Source of the DNA: Phycisphaerae bacterium
GTDB taxonomy: Bacteria; Planctomycetota; Phycisphaerae; Phycisphaerales; SM1A02
Assembly (NCBI GenBank): GCA_016795065.1
Contig: JAEUIU010000002.1
Coordinates: 1 to 64,000 of the forward strand
Direction: 5' to 3'
DNA length: 64,000 nucleotides
Shown: positions 49,314 through 56,291 of the stretch, piece by piece
Numbering within the stretch: the stretch's first letter is position 1
Layout of the letters: each line of letters begins with the position of its first letter
Notes under the pieces: model-generated
Seen by the model: the letters and a program-made list of their open reading frames with translations, nothing else
Database searches by the model: none
Told to the model about the DNA's origin: nothing
Made by a program: the position numbers and the translations under genes

Positions 49314-50120
49314 TCAATCGCTGGCGTCATGCTTCGCCCGGGCCTCGCAAACCTCACGGTAAGTCTCGTCTGTCCAGTTCAGATCGGGGCGGATCTTGTA
49401 CCGCATCGCCCAGACTTCGGGCCGCCGATGCGTTCCCGTTCGCTCATAGTGTCTCAGGTCCTCGATTCCCTCACGTCGGAAGTCGCACCCAAAGCCCCAC
49501 TTCTCGATGAACGCTTCGATTTCGGCAGCGGTTGCGGGCGCGTCGAGAGGCTTCCGAGCAAGAGCTTTCCACTCCTCCCGAAACTCGGGATTCTTGCGGT
49601 GGCTCCGAACGTCGAGGCTGAGGCCGAGCAGCCTTCGGCCGTAGGCCTTTCTGATTGGCGGATGCCACGACTCATCGAGCACCTCGCGGATTCTGGCCTC
49701 GCTGCTCCCAAGGACGCGCAACGAGTCGCACAATCGATCGCGCTCCCGTTCCAGTTCTTCATCCCGCCATGGACGCAAGTACTCCGCGCGAACGAACTGC
49801 CCCAAGGAAGCCACGACGACGCTCTCCGCGAGCTTCTGTACCTGAGCGAGTTTGACCTCTGCCTCTTGGGCGGTGCGCCGCAGATCCGCTTCGACGCCCT
49901 TTAGCGTGAGCGAGAAGCGAGCCATGCGATCGAGTTGGGCGAGCAGCGCGGCGCTCACAGCAACGGCGAGAGCCGAGAGCGTTGTCTTCCACTCGCCATC
50001 GATCGCGTGCAATCCAGCAACGACGAACGTAGCCAACGCCACCAACCAAAGCGATGCCTTGAGGCTTGCGCTTGCCACCGGCGAGTATCGGTCCACCCAC
50101 TCATTCGATCGACGCACCAT
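49314..50120 (-). CDS. Membrane protein with two TM helices and a coiled coil, unknown function
   Basis: From ATG 50120: a short cytoplasmic start, TM1 (LKASLWLVALATFVVAGLHA), TM2 (TLSALAVAVSAALLAQL), then a coiled coil (GVEADLRRTAQEAEVKLAQV) and a globular, charged C-terminal domain with several Trp residues. The open frame continues 123 codons upstream with poor composition. It is convergent with the serine recombinase, with only 3 bp between stops. No family is recognised. Small membrane proteins of this type in mobile elements are sometimes defence or entry-exclusion proteins, but nothing here proves that. TACGGT 6 bases upstream may be its -10. Confidence 0.6.
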   Translation of the reverse strand: MVRRSNEWVDRYSPVASASLKASLWLVALATFVVAGLHAIDGEWKTTLSALAVAVSAALLAQLDRMARFSLTLKGVEADLRRTAQEAEVKLAQVQKLAESVVVASLGQFVRAEYLRPWRDEELERERDRLCDSLRVLGSSEARIREVLDESWHPPIRKAYGRRLLGLSLDVRSHRKNPEFREEWKALARKPLDAPATAAEIEAFIEKWGFGCDFRREGIEDLRHYERTGTHRRPEVWAMRYKIRPDLNWTDETYREVCEARAKHDASD

Positions 50121-50513
50121 GCTTGAACCGTACCGCGCGGTCAGTAGGGCGACCGCCCCCCGGGTCCTCCCTCCAGCGCAGCGCCGTGGCTGGCCCGCGT
50201 GAGGAGCGGCATGCCGTGAGAGTCTTTCTTTTCGCTCCGGGCCCGTTGACCCGTTCGGCTGAACCTGGAATTTGAGCCCGGATCGATCGAGCCGCAATTT
50301 TCGGGAAACAAAGGCAGGCAAACCCCCCAGCTTCTCGTCTAGTCCGAGGGTCGCCGCGCCTCGCCGGAAGGACCCGTGAGGCGGCAACAAGCGGCGATTG
50401 TGGAAGCGAACGCCGACACCACCCGCTCTCGGCCGCTCCAGGCCCCAGCGAGGCCGGCGCTGACCAGGGAAGACAGCCGGCGAGCCCATCCGACCCTCTG
50501 TCGCTCCCGCCGA
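50121..50513. other. Gene-free spacer in the element
   Basis: About 390 bp with no supported gene or structure beyond one copy of the dispersed 9-bp motif at 50476. It lies between the membrane protein start and the first zinc-ribbon gene stop. Confidence 0.4.
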
Positions 50514-50831
50514 TCAGCGAGGCTCTCCGTGGCTCAGGCCTGCACCGAGGGCGTTGGCGGGCCCGGTCACCTCGCCGGCCGACGGCGCTTGCGACGGGCC
50601 GACACACTTGGAACGCCTCAGTGGCCGTCCGATGCTCGGGTCGAAAGCCTGCCCCACGGGTACCTCGATCGTCTTGGTTCGCTCTCCGCAGCTCGAGCAC
50701 CGACGGGAGCGAACGGCGCCGTTACCTCGGTGCTTTGTGGAGAGCACCCGATTCAGGGCACCACCGCACGAGGCGCAACGTGGCCCGTTCAACGTCCAGG
50801 CGGGAGGGACCGACCGCGGCTCGGAGGGCAT
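50514..50831 (-). CDS. Small zinc-ribbon protein (first of three related units)
   Basis: 105 residues from ATG 50831. A four-Cys ribbon is clear: RCASCGGALNRVL, a basic linker, then RRCSSCGERTKTIEVP. The pattern CxxCGGxL ... RxCxxCGxxxxT recurs in the two neighbouring units. It resembles the zinc-ribbon halves of NrdR or phage Ogr/Delta regulators without any further domain. The tail is low-complexity. Likely nucleic-acid or protein binding. Confidence 0.55.
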   Translation of the reverse strand: MPSEPRSVPPAWTLNGPRCASCGGALNRVLSTKHRGNGAVRSRRCSSCGERTKTIEVPVGQAFDPSIGRPLRRSKCVGPSQAPSAGEVTGPANALGAGLSHGEPR

Positions 50832-50897
50832 TGATCGCAGGGTACCCGAGGCCCTGGCCGCGACCGCATCGCCGGCCTTCTGTGCGGTGAGCCAGTG

Positions 50898-51080
50898 TCA
50901 GCGCCGATCAATCTCGACGTTCGGGCCGGGCCGCTCCCGGGCCGGCGAGCGGTTTTGAGGTTCGATCGTCTCGGCCCTGGCTCCGCAGCTCCGACGCATT
51001 CGGCCCCTTCGCACCCCTTGGGCGAGACGTCGGCTCTGCCTCACGCGGTCCAGTGAACAGCCGCACGAGGGGCAGGCGAG
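50898..51080 (-). pseudogene. Degraded zinc-ribbon unit
   Basis: Between two in-frame stops the minus strand encodes ACPSCGCSLDRVRQSRR and then RMRRSCGARAETIEP, clearly related to the units on either side. The third Cys is Arg and no start codon precedes the first Cys, so it looks decayed. Confidence 0.5.
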
Positions 51081-51172
51081 GCCTCAAGGCTCCCGCCCAA
51101 GCGTCGGAGAGCCTCCGTGGTCAATCGCTCCGGTTGCTGGTGCATGGGCTCATCCAAGGCACTCCCGACGCC

Positions 51173-51391
51173 TCATGCCGAACCGTGGACCGCTGGGCGT
51201 GGAGCCTCGCCGGCCATCCGTGAGAGCGTGACGACGACACCGCACACCATGCATTCGCGCCGGATTCCCTCGCCGGCCCGTCGCCCCAGGTAGGTGATTC
51301 GGGCGAGCGAGCCACCGCAGGCGCCGCAATGGGCCGGCGATGCTCGAGTGCCCTCGATCGACGACCGCCTCTTGGCTCGCTTGGCTCTCAT
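51173..51391 (-). CDS. Small zinc-ribbon protein (third related unit)
   Basis: 72 residues from ATG 51391, or 80 from GTG 51415. Basic N-terminus (MRAKRAKRRSS), then HCGACGGSLARITYL and RRECMVCGVVVTLSR, the same ribbon plan as the 50514 protein. It directly follows the helix-rich regulator gene that ends at 51424 and could be in its transcript. Function unknown. Confidence 0.55.
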   Translation of the reverse strand: MRAKRAKRRSSIEGTRASPAHCGACGGSLARITYLGRRAGEGIRRECMVCGVVVTLSRMAGEAPRPAVHGSA

Positions 51392-51423
51392 CCGGGGAGT
51401 ATCCCCCCGCCACACCGATCGGC

Positions 51424-52143
51424 CTACCGCTTCGTTCGCTTTCCCGTCTTGGCAGGCACCGAGCGCGCCGAGGATTCCGGCTTCGCTTTCGAACGGCCCT
51501 CTGGCTTCGGCGGCTTGGGTTCGTTAGAACTCGGTGAGCGGCCGGCGGCTTCCGGGACCGCACCATGCTCGGGGCCGCCAGCCGTTCCTTGCCTAGCCAG
51601 CCAGCCGAAAACCCGATCCAGTGTCGCTCCGACTTCCTCGGGATTGTCATGAACCGCGTCGGGAAGCGCCTTGCCTCGTTTCGGCCCGTTTGAGGCACTC
51701 GCGCCTGCGGCCCCCTTCGAAACCGGCCGCTGCCAAGACCGCCCTTGTTCCTCTTCAAGTCCCAACGCCTTCGCGACGTTCGCTCGAAGCTCAGCGAACC
51801 GCTTCGGCCGCATGCGATTGACGTGTCCGTAGCGTCGGACCATCTCTGCATCCACTGGCTGCGAGCTCTTCGACAGCAACTCGGCAAACTGTCCACGCTC
51901 CTCGTCGTAGCCCGAAGGAGCATTCTGAATAATCGCTCGGATCGCCCCGATTGGTACGAACGCGTCGCCCCTGCCAGCCCACACGATCGCTAGCTGAACT
52001 TCTGGTGGTTGCCACGAGAGCCACTCTAGAAGCCCGGAGACTATCGCGGTGCCTGACATGCCCAATGCGCGCCGAAGTTCATCAAGAGCCGAGATCCCCT
52101 CTCCATCGATGCGCACCATTCGACCGGGCTTCGTTGTCGGCAT
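51424..52143 (-). CDS. Small DNA-binding-like protein with basic tail (RHH-like N-terminus)
   Basis: 239 residues from ATG 52143. The N-terminal 50 residues (RMVRIDGEGISALDELRRAL then GMSGTAIVSGLLEWLSW) have the strand-helix-helix plan of ribbon-helix-helix regulators, which is an inference from pattern only. A helical middle (RRYGHVNRMRPKRFAELRAN) and a Lys/Pro/Ser/Arg-rich tail follow. It diverges from the next small gene across a 99-bp spacer, a layout typical of a regulatory switch. The open frame extends further upstream but into the neighbour's promoter. Confidence 0.6.
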   Translation of the reverse strand: MPTTKPGRMVRIDGEGISALDELRRALGMSGTAIVSGLLEWLSWQPPEVQLAIVWAGRGDAFVPIGAIRAIIQNAPSGYDEERGQFAELLSKSSQPVDAEMVRRYGHVNRMRPKRFAELRANVAKALGLEEEQGRSWQRPVSKGAAGASASNGPKRGKALPDAVHDNPEEVGATLDRVFGWLARQGTAGGPEHGAVPEAAGRSPSSNEPKPPKPEGRSKAKPESSARSVPAKTGKRTKR

Positions 52144-52206
52144 GTCGATTGAGGTTAGCACATCAACAGTCAAGCAGAAAGTTGCGACATCTTCTACAAC
52201 CTCTTG

Positions 52207-52235
52207 TTGACACCTATAGGCTCTCCGGTTTATAC
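52207..52235 (+). promoter_or_regulatory. Strong promoter of the rightward element operon, leaderless
   Basis: TTGACA (52207-52212), a 17-bp spacer and TTATAC (52230-52235). Initiation 7 bases later falls on the ATG at 52243, so the first mRNA would be leaderless. It is the best sigma-70-like promoter in the window. Confidence 0.75.
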
Positions 52236-52242
52236 ATCTCGC

Positions 52243-52515
52243 ATGCCTCCGAAGATCGCCACTACCGCCGCCCCCCAGAACGGCACTGTTCAACTCGCTC
52301 GCGATGACTTTGACCTTGCTCACGACATTGCTGGACGCCAGCGATGGAGCATGAAAACAACGCTTGGGATCGCGATTCGGCGACTGGCTACCGAGTTCGG
52401 GGTTAACTCGGCATCGCAATCAGGAGAGGCGGTTCGGCCGCGACGCAGACTACACAACAAGTCGACGCCACATGGGCGTTCGTCGCCATTGACTCGGCGC
52501 ACTGGAGTCGTTTGA
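52243..52515 (+). CDS. Small regulator-like protein, first gene of the element's rightward operon
   Basis: 90 residues. The N-terminal half (NGTVQLARDDFDLAHDIAGR then MKTTLGIAIRRLATEFG) has the same short strand plus two-helix pattern as the divergent 51424 protein, suggesting a ribbon-helix-helix fold. The tail is basic. The next gene starts within its stop codon. Likely a repressor or activator of the operon, by position and size only. Confidence 0.55.
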   Translation: MPPKIATTAAPQNGTVQLARDDFDLAHDIAGRQRWSMKTTLGIAIRRLATEFGVNSASQSGEAVRPRRRLHNKSTPHGRSSPLTRRTGVV

Positions 52516-53813
52516 TGGATCGCCAACGGCTTCGCGCCGCATTCGTCGAAGTCGATCGCGCCTACGCGCACCGTGGCCCACCGCGCGGCAAGCAACGGGC
52601 GTTCGACGAGCCCGCCCGAGAGCGCATGGCGTGGCGGCTCGCGATGTCCAGCCGCAACCTGGTCAGCCTCCCAACCGCGGCCGAGCGCCTTGGCCTCTCA
52701 GTCGATTCCCTCAACGAGCTCGTGGCTCGCAACGGGATCACGGTCTACGTATCGCGCGGATTCGTGTTCCTGAACGCGAGCACCGTCCTCGAGGAACTGG
52801 CCTCGGACCGGGTGCGATTCAGCGTGCGCCACCTCACCGACCTCTACCGCACGCCAGACAGGAGAGCTTGCGCGGACGTCCAGTCGAGGCCCGCCCCGCC
52901 CTCGCCGGCGATTCCAACGCCATTTGACGAGGCCAAGGAATGGACCGAACTCGATCGCATCGCAGCGGTCCGGGCCGATTGCCTGGCCTCGGCCGACGTC
53001 AACAACGATCGGCTCGCCTTGGCCCGCGCCGGCTTCCTCAACCGTATCGCGACCTCGGATGCCCTCGTCGGGCTTCCCCCTCGCGCCTCGGACATCGTGT
53101 CGCCGTTCGGTATGGCCATCTGGACGACGATACTCGTCGAGGGGTGGCGCTCGTGCGATGCCGAAGGATCCGACTACATCGAGCGAAGCGCGGGTGACGG
53201 CAAGCGTGCGAGTCCTCCTGCAGGACCGTGGCCAACTGCACTAGCGATCTTTCGGGCCGAGCACCGCCAAAGGAGGCGGCCGCCGAGCGAGTGGCGACGG
53301 ATTGCCGGCGTTCCGGTCGCGAAGGCGTTCTACGGGTACAAGCGCTACATCGCCAACGCGACCAAGCGGCTGGGTCCGTGGGAGTTGACCGACGACGAGG
53401 GGCGCACATGCGTCCCAGCACACATTGCCGAGGCGGTCTATCGCGCAAGCCTCGAGGGCTGGCGGGCCGACCGCGAAGTGAACGAGGCGATGCGGAAGTG
53501 CGAAATCCGGGGGCGGATGGAGGACGCGTTGAGCAGCGAGAGCATTGAGGATGCGACGCAAGCCATCCTCGCCGGCTCCCGACGCATCGCGGCAGCCCCA
53601 ACGGCAGCGACGCTCCTGGGGATCGGCGAGCGGGAACTGCACTTGCTCAGAAGCAGGCGGCTCGTGCCGTCGCTTGTGCACGGTCCGCTCGTGTTCTTTG
53701 ACCTCATCGCGTTGCGTGACGCACTGGCCGACCTCTCTCGGCGGTCCGAGGCTGGGTTGCCCGACGCGCTCTTTGCCCCCGAGGACCTCGTGTCGAGGGA
53801 CCGGGCAACTTGA
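52515..53813 (+). CDS. Element protein with two winged-helix-like segments, unknown function
   Basis: 432 residues. An excisionase/MerR-like helix-turn-helix pattern occurs twice: SLPTAAERLGLSVDSLNELV (about residues 50-95, ending FVFLNASTVLEEL) and AAPTAATLLGIGERELHLLR near the C-terminus (ending LVFFDLIALRDAL). The middle region is helical and unrecognised. Duplicate DNA-binding ends suggest a protein that bridges two sites. Start ATG overlaps the previous TGA by one base. Confidence 0.6.
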   Translation: MDRQRLRAAFVEVDRAYAHRGPPRGKQRAFDEPARERMAWRLAMSSRNLVSLPTAAERLGLSVDSLNELVARNGITVYVSRGFVFLNASTVLEELASDRVRFSVRHLTDLYRTPDRRACADVQSRPAPPSPAIPTPFDEAKEWTELDRIAAVRADCLASADVNNDRLALARAGFLNRIATSDALVGLPPRASDIVSPFGMAIWTTILVEGWRSCDAEGSDYIERSAGDGKRASPPAGPWPTALAIFRAEHRQRRRPPSEWRRIAGVPVAKAFYGYKRYIANATKRLGPWELTDDEGRTCVPAHIAEAVYRASLEGWRADREVNEAMRKCEIRGRMEDALSSESIEDATQAILAGSRRIAAAPTAATLLGIGERELHLLRSRRLVPSLVHGPLVFFDLIALRDALADLSRRSEAGLPDALFAPEDLVSRDRAT

Positions 53814-53908
53814 ATGAACGGGCACCCGCGCCGGCCGACGCGCGGTCCCTGCCCAATCCACCGTCGGCCGGACCTTTCACCGAGCATCGCTCGGAAGGCA
53901 TGGTGCAC

Positions 53909-54574
53909 ATGGCCACGACAACGCGACAGACCCGACACGCCCGCCCCGCAGCTCGCAAGGCCTCGCCCCAGGCGGGACCTCGCCAGCCAAACCGCATGAA
54001 CAGGACGGAGAGCTCTCCCGACGCGAGGACGCCTAGGGCCCGGATCCTCACTCCCAACGCGGCAGCCGCGGCCCTCGGCTTGGACGGTGACCGCGGGGCC
54101 GCATGGCTCATCGAGCAGGCAAACCGCTACCGCATCGACCACGTCCGTCATGGGAACTCGGTGTACTTCGTTGCCGAGGACCTCGCCGAGTCCATCGCCT
54201 GGCTCTGGTGGCTGAGCGATCACGTTGGCGCGACAGAGCGGCACCGCCTGCGCGTTGAGGCGTTCGACGATCGCATCGCCATGCTCGACCGCGACATCGC
54301 CTCGGCCCCCCCGTCGCTGCGGATCTGCAAGGCCCTGGAGAACCGTGGCCATCGCTACGGGATCGGTCAGTACGTGCGAGCGGTCGACGTCGACCAGGCC
54401 AGCGCCCTCGGATGCGACGTCGGTGAGGATCGGTGGCCCGTTGAGATTCGTGCGGGGCAGGTCGACGCTTCCGTGGCGATGGCCTTGTGGTTCCGGATGC
54501 CCGAGGCCGCTCGCCGAAAGGCGGCGCGAACGCTCTGTGATGACCCGAAGGGAGCGACCCGTGGCCAGCACTGA
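53909..54574 (+). CDS. Element protein with one winged-helix-like segment
   Basis: 221 residues from ATG 53909 (GGAAGG 10 bases upstream); an in-frame TTG at 53810 would overlap the previous gene. After a basic N-terminal tail, ILTPNAAAAALGLDGDRGAA and SVYFVAEDLAESIAWLWW repeat the pattern seen in the preceding gene. The rest is helical. The stop overlaps the xis-like start. Unknown function, likely DNA binding. Confidence 0.55.
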   Translation: MATTTRQTRHARPAARKASPQAGPRQPNRMNRTESSPDARTPRARILTPNAAAAALGLDGDRGAAWLIEQANRYRIDHVRHGNSVYFVAEDLAESIAWLWWLSDHVGATERHRLRVEAFDDRIAMLDRDIASAPPSLRICKALENRGHRYGIGQYVRAVDVDQASALGCDVGEDRWPVEIRAGQVDASVAMALWFRMPEAARRKAARTLCDDPKGATRGQH

Positions 54575-54839
54575 AGCCACCACAACCTCGAGGAACCGAC
54601 ACCGGGGGCCCGGGGCCGGCGAGCCTCCCCCCCGACGCGAGGACGCGACCTCGCCGGCCTCTCTCCTCTGGAGCGTGAAGCGGACGGCCGAGGCGCTCTC
54701 GATCAGCGTGCGGCTCCTCTACTCGCTCACCCAGGCCGGCGAGCTTCCCGCGGTTCGCATCGGGCGAATGGTCCGCTACCGCGTGGCCGACGTCGAGGCG
54801 TTCGTCAACCGACATGGGGTGAAGGGCGGGCCCGGGTGA
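54561..54839 (+). CDS. Excisionase-like helix-turn-helix protein
   Basis: 92 residues from GTG 54561, with GAAGGGAG at good spacing. The C-terminal 50 residues are a clear excisionase/MerR-type wing-helix: LWSVKRTAEALSISVRLLYS and LPAVRIGRMVRYRVADVEAF. Such proteins direct the integrase toward excision. It is coupled to the gene before and after (GTGA overlap). The N-terminal 40 residues are disordered. Confidence 0.78.
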   Translation: MASTEATTTSRNRHRGPGAGEPPPRREDATSPASLLWSVKRTAEALSISVRLLYSLTQAGELPAVRIGRMVRYRVADVEAFVNRHGVKGGPG

Positions 54840-56236
54840 GCGGCCCCCGCCACGGACGGAACCGAAGCCACGGCAAGGACGCCGACCAGCGGGGATCAAG
54901 GCAACCCGAAGCGACGAGCCAGCCGCCGACGGCGTCCCCAATGAACGTGTGGAAGATCGCCGTTCGGATCGGATGCGATCTGCCTCCGGACGCTTCCGCG
55001 AACGAAGTGCTCGTGCTCATCGTCGTGGCGAGCTACATGCCGCCTCCGCGCTTCGTCGCTTTTGTCGGACTCGAACGGCTTGCTCGGGAGTGCCACCTCT
55101 GCCCCGACACCGTGAGGAAGTTCCTCCGGAAACTTGAGGACCGCGGCGTGCTGGATGGCGACCCGCCAATGGCGCGACGGCGCGGTGGCCGCTCGGCTTC
55201 GGTGCTCTGGCGCCGAGGACCTAACTGGCCGAAGGAACTCGCTGGTGGCACCCCGTCGGAAACCCCCGATGCGGTCGGGGGTTTGGACTCAGAAACCCCC
55301 GATGCGGTCGGGGGTTTCGGTCACACGAACCCCCGAGAAACCCCCGAGAAACTCCCGACAAACCCCCGACAAACCCCCGACGGTTTCGGGGGGAGTATGG
55401 AGTATGGAGATATGAGCGCTAAGCGCCCCCCCGTCGTGGCGCCCGCTCCCCCCCAACCGCGGGGGAGTCGCGATCGCGACGGACCGCCCGACGCGACGCC
55501 GAGGGCGTCGGTCGGTCCGTCGCTCCCCAACCGATTCGACGAGGCTCCGAGTTGTACAGCTCAGTCGCTCGCTGCCAAGTTCGGCGTTCTGTCCCCAAGC
55601 ATGGCCCTTCTGCGAACGATCGACTCCGCCCTGGACGAGGTTCGGGCCGAGCTAACGGCATCAGGGCGATCGATATCGGTTCCTGCCCTCTGTGAAGCGG
55701 CGCGCCAAGAACCTCCGGGAGTGCTTCCGGTGGATCTGGCCGACTGGATCAGGCGGCAACTGGGAACGGCCTCGCCGGCCCCACCTGCGCCGAGCATCGG
55801 ACCTCTGGACCAGGGCCCTCCCGCCAAGCGACAGGGAAGGCCGGCGAGTCCACCGCTCAGGCTCACAGGGACCGCAGACCCCCCGCTTCCTCCGATGCCC
55901 CCAGCGAGCCCCACGAAGCTCGGGGCAGAGGCTGCCCAGCTAGCTCGCCGGCTCATCGACGATGGCAGACTGAACGAAGAGCAGCTCGCCTTTCTCACCG
56001 ACGAGGCGAATCGAACGGCCGACCCGCAAGCCCACAAGCTCGAGCGGCTCCGACGAGTCGAGGCCGGCGGCTCGGTCGAAGTGACCGAGGCATGGAGAGC
56101 CGCCCAGGCGGTCGCCCGAAGCGAGAGGGAGACGGACCTGGCCAAGCAGGTGGCGACGCTCCGAAAGGCCTCACCGTCGACGCCGAGGCAGGCCGGCGCG
56201 GGTGAGCCGGCGACGGGACGGCCCATCGCCGGTTAG
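54836..56236 (+). CDS. Replication-initiator-like protein with internal iterons
   Basis: 466 residues starting at GTG. Residues 36-110 form a helix-turn-helix domain of the kind found in phage and plasmid replication proteins: MNVWKIAVRIGCDLPPDA, LERLARECHLCPDTVRKFLR and KLEDRGVLDGDPP. The middle (140-185) is encoded by iterated DNA and reads as Pro/Glu/Thr repeats. The C-terminal half is Pro/Ala-rich with a final helical segment. By position (after xis, before int) and by the iteron array it is likely the element's replication initiator, as in phages whose origin lies inside the initiator gene. No polymerase or helicase motif is seen. Confidence 0.6.
   Translation: MSGPRHGRNRSHGKDADQRGSRQPEATSQPPTASPMNVWKIAVRIGCDLPPDASANEVLVLIVVASYMPPPRFVAFVGLERLARECHLCPDTVRKFLRKLEDRGVLDGDPPMARRRGGRSASVLWRRGPNWPKELAGGTPSETPDAVGGLDSETPDAVGGFGHTNPRETPEKLPTNPRQTPDGFGGSMEYGDMSAKRPPVVAPAPPQPRGSRDRDGPPDATPRASVGPSLPNRFDEAPSCTAQSLAAKFGVLSPSMALLRTIDSALDEVRAELTASGRSISVPALCEAARQEPPGVLPVDLADWIRRQLGTASPAPPAPSIGPLDQGPPAKRQGRPASPPLRLTGTADPPLPPMPPASPTKLGAEAAQLARRLIDDGRLNEEQLAFLTDEANRTADPQAHKLERLRRVEAGGSVEVTEAWRAAQAVARSERETDLAKQVATLRKASPSTPRQAGAGEPATGRPIAG
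55260..55317. repeat. Two identical hairpins in the replication-like gene
   Basis: AAACCCCCGA, loop TGCGG, TCGGGGGTTT occurs at 55260-55284 and again at 55293-55317, a 33-bp period. Each is a perfect 10-bp palindromic stem and contains the same core as the iterons that follow. Confidence 0.9.
55327..55391. repeat. Five 11-bp direct repeats plus an inverted copy (iteron-like array)
   Basis: Units AAACCCCCGAC/G follow each other without gaps at 55327, 55338, 55349, 55360 and 55371; the first has G for its first A and the third has one T. An inverted copy (TTTCGGGGG) follows. The 11-bp period puts every unit on the same helix face. It resembles a replication-origin or regulator binding array. 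Confidence 0.85.
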
Positions 56237-56249
56237 CTTGGGATCGATT

Positions 56250-56287
56250 CAACCTCCGCACGTTCGGTGCGGATCAATCGGAGGTTG
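56250..56287 (+). promoter_or_regulatory. Hairpin that would hide the integrase ribosome-binding site
   Basis: CAACCTCCG (56250-56258) is perfectly complementary to CGGAGGTTG (56279-56287), which contains the GGAGGT Shine-Dalgarno 6 bases before the integrase ATG. An inner stem CCGCAC/GTGCGG competes for the first arm. The leader can therefore adopt open and closed forms. Confidence 0.65.
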
Positions 56288-56291
56288 CGGC

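Noticed and set aside
49314-50120. Named anti-phage defence system
   Set aside because: The membrane protein has no recognised effector domain and no partner gene; calling it a defence system would be guesswork.
55255-55395. CRISPR array
   Set aside because: Repeats are only 11 bp, contiguous without spacers, and lie inside a coding frame; an iteron-like array fits better.
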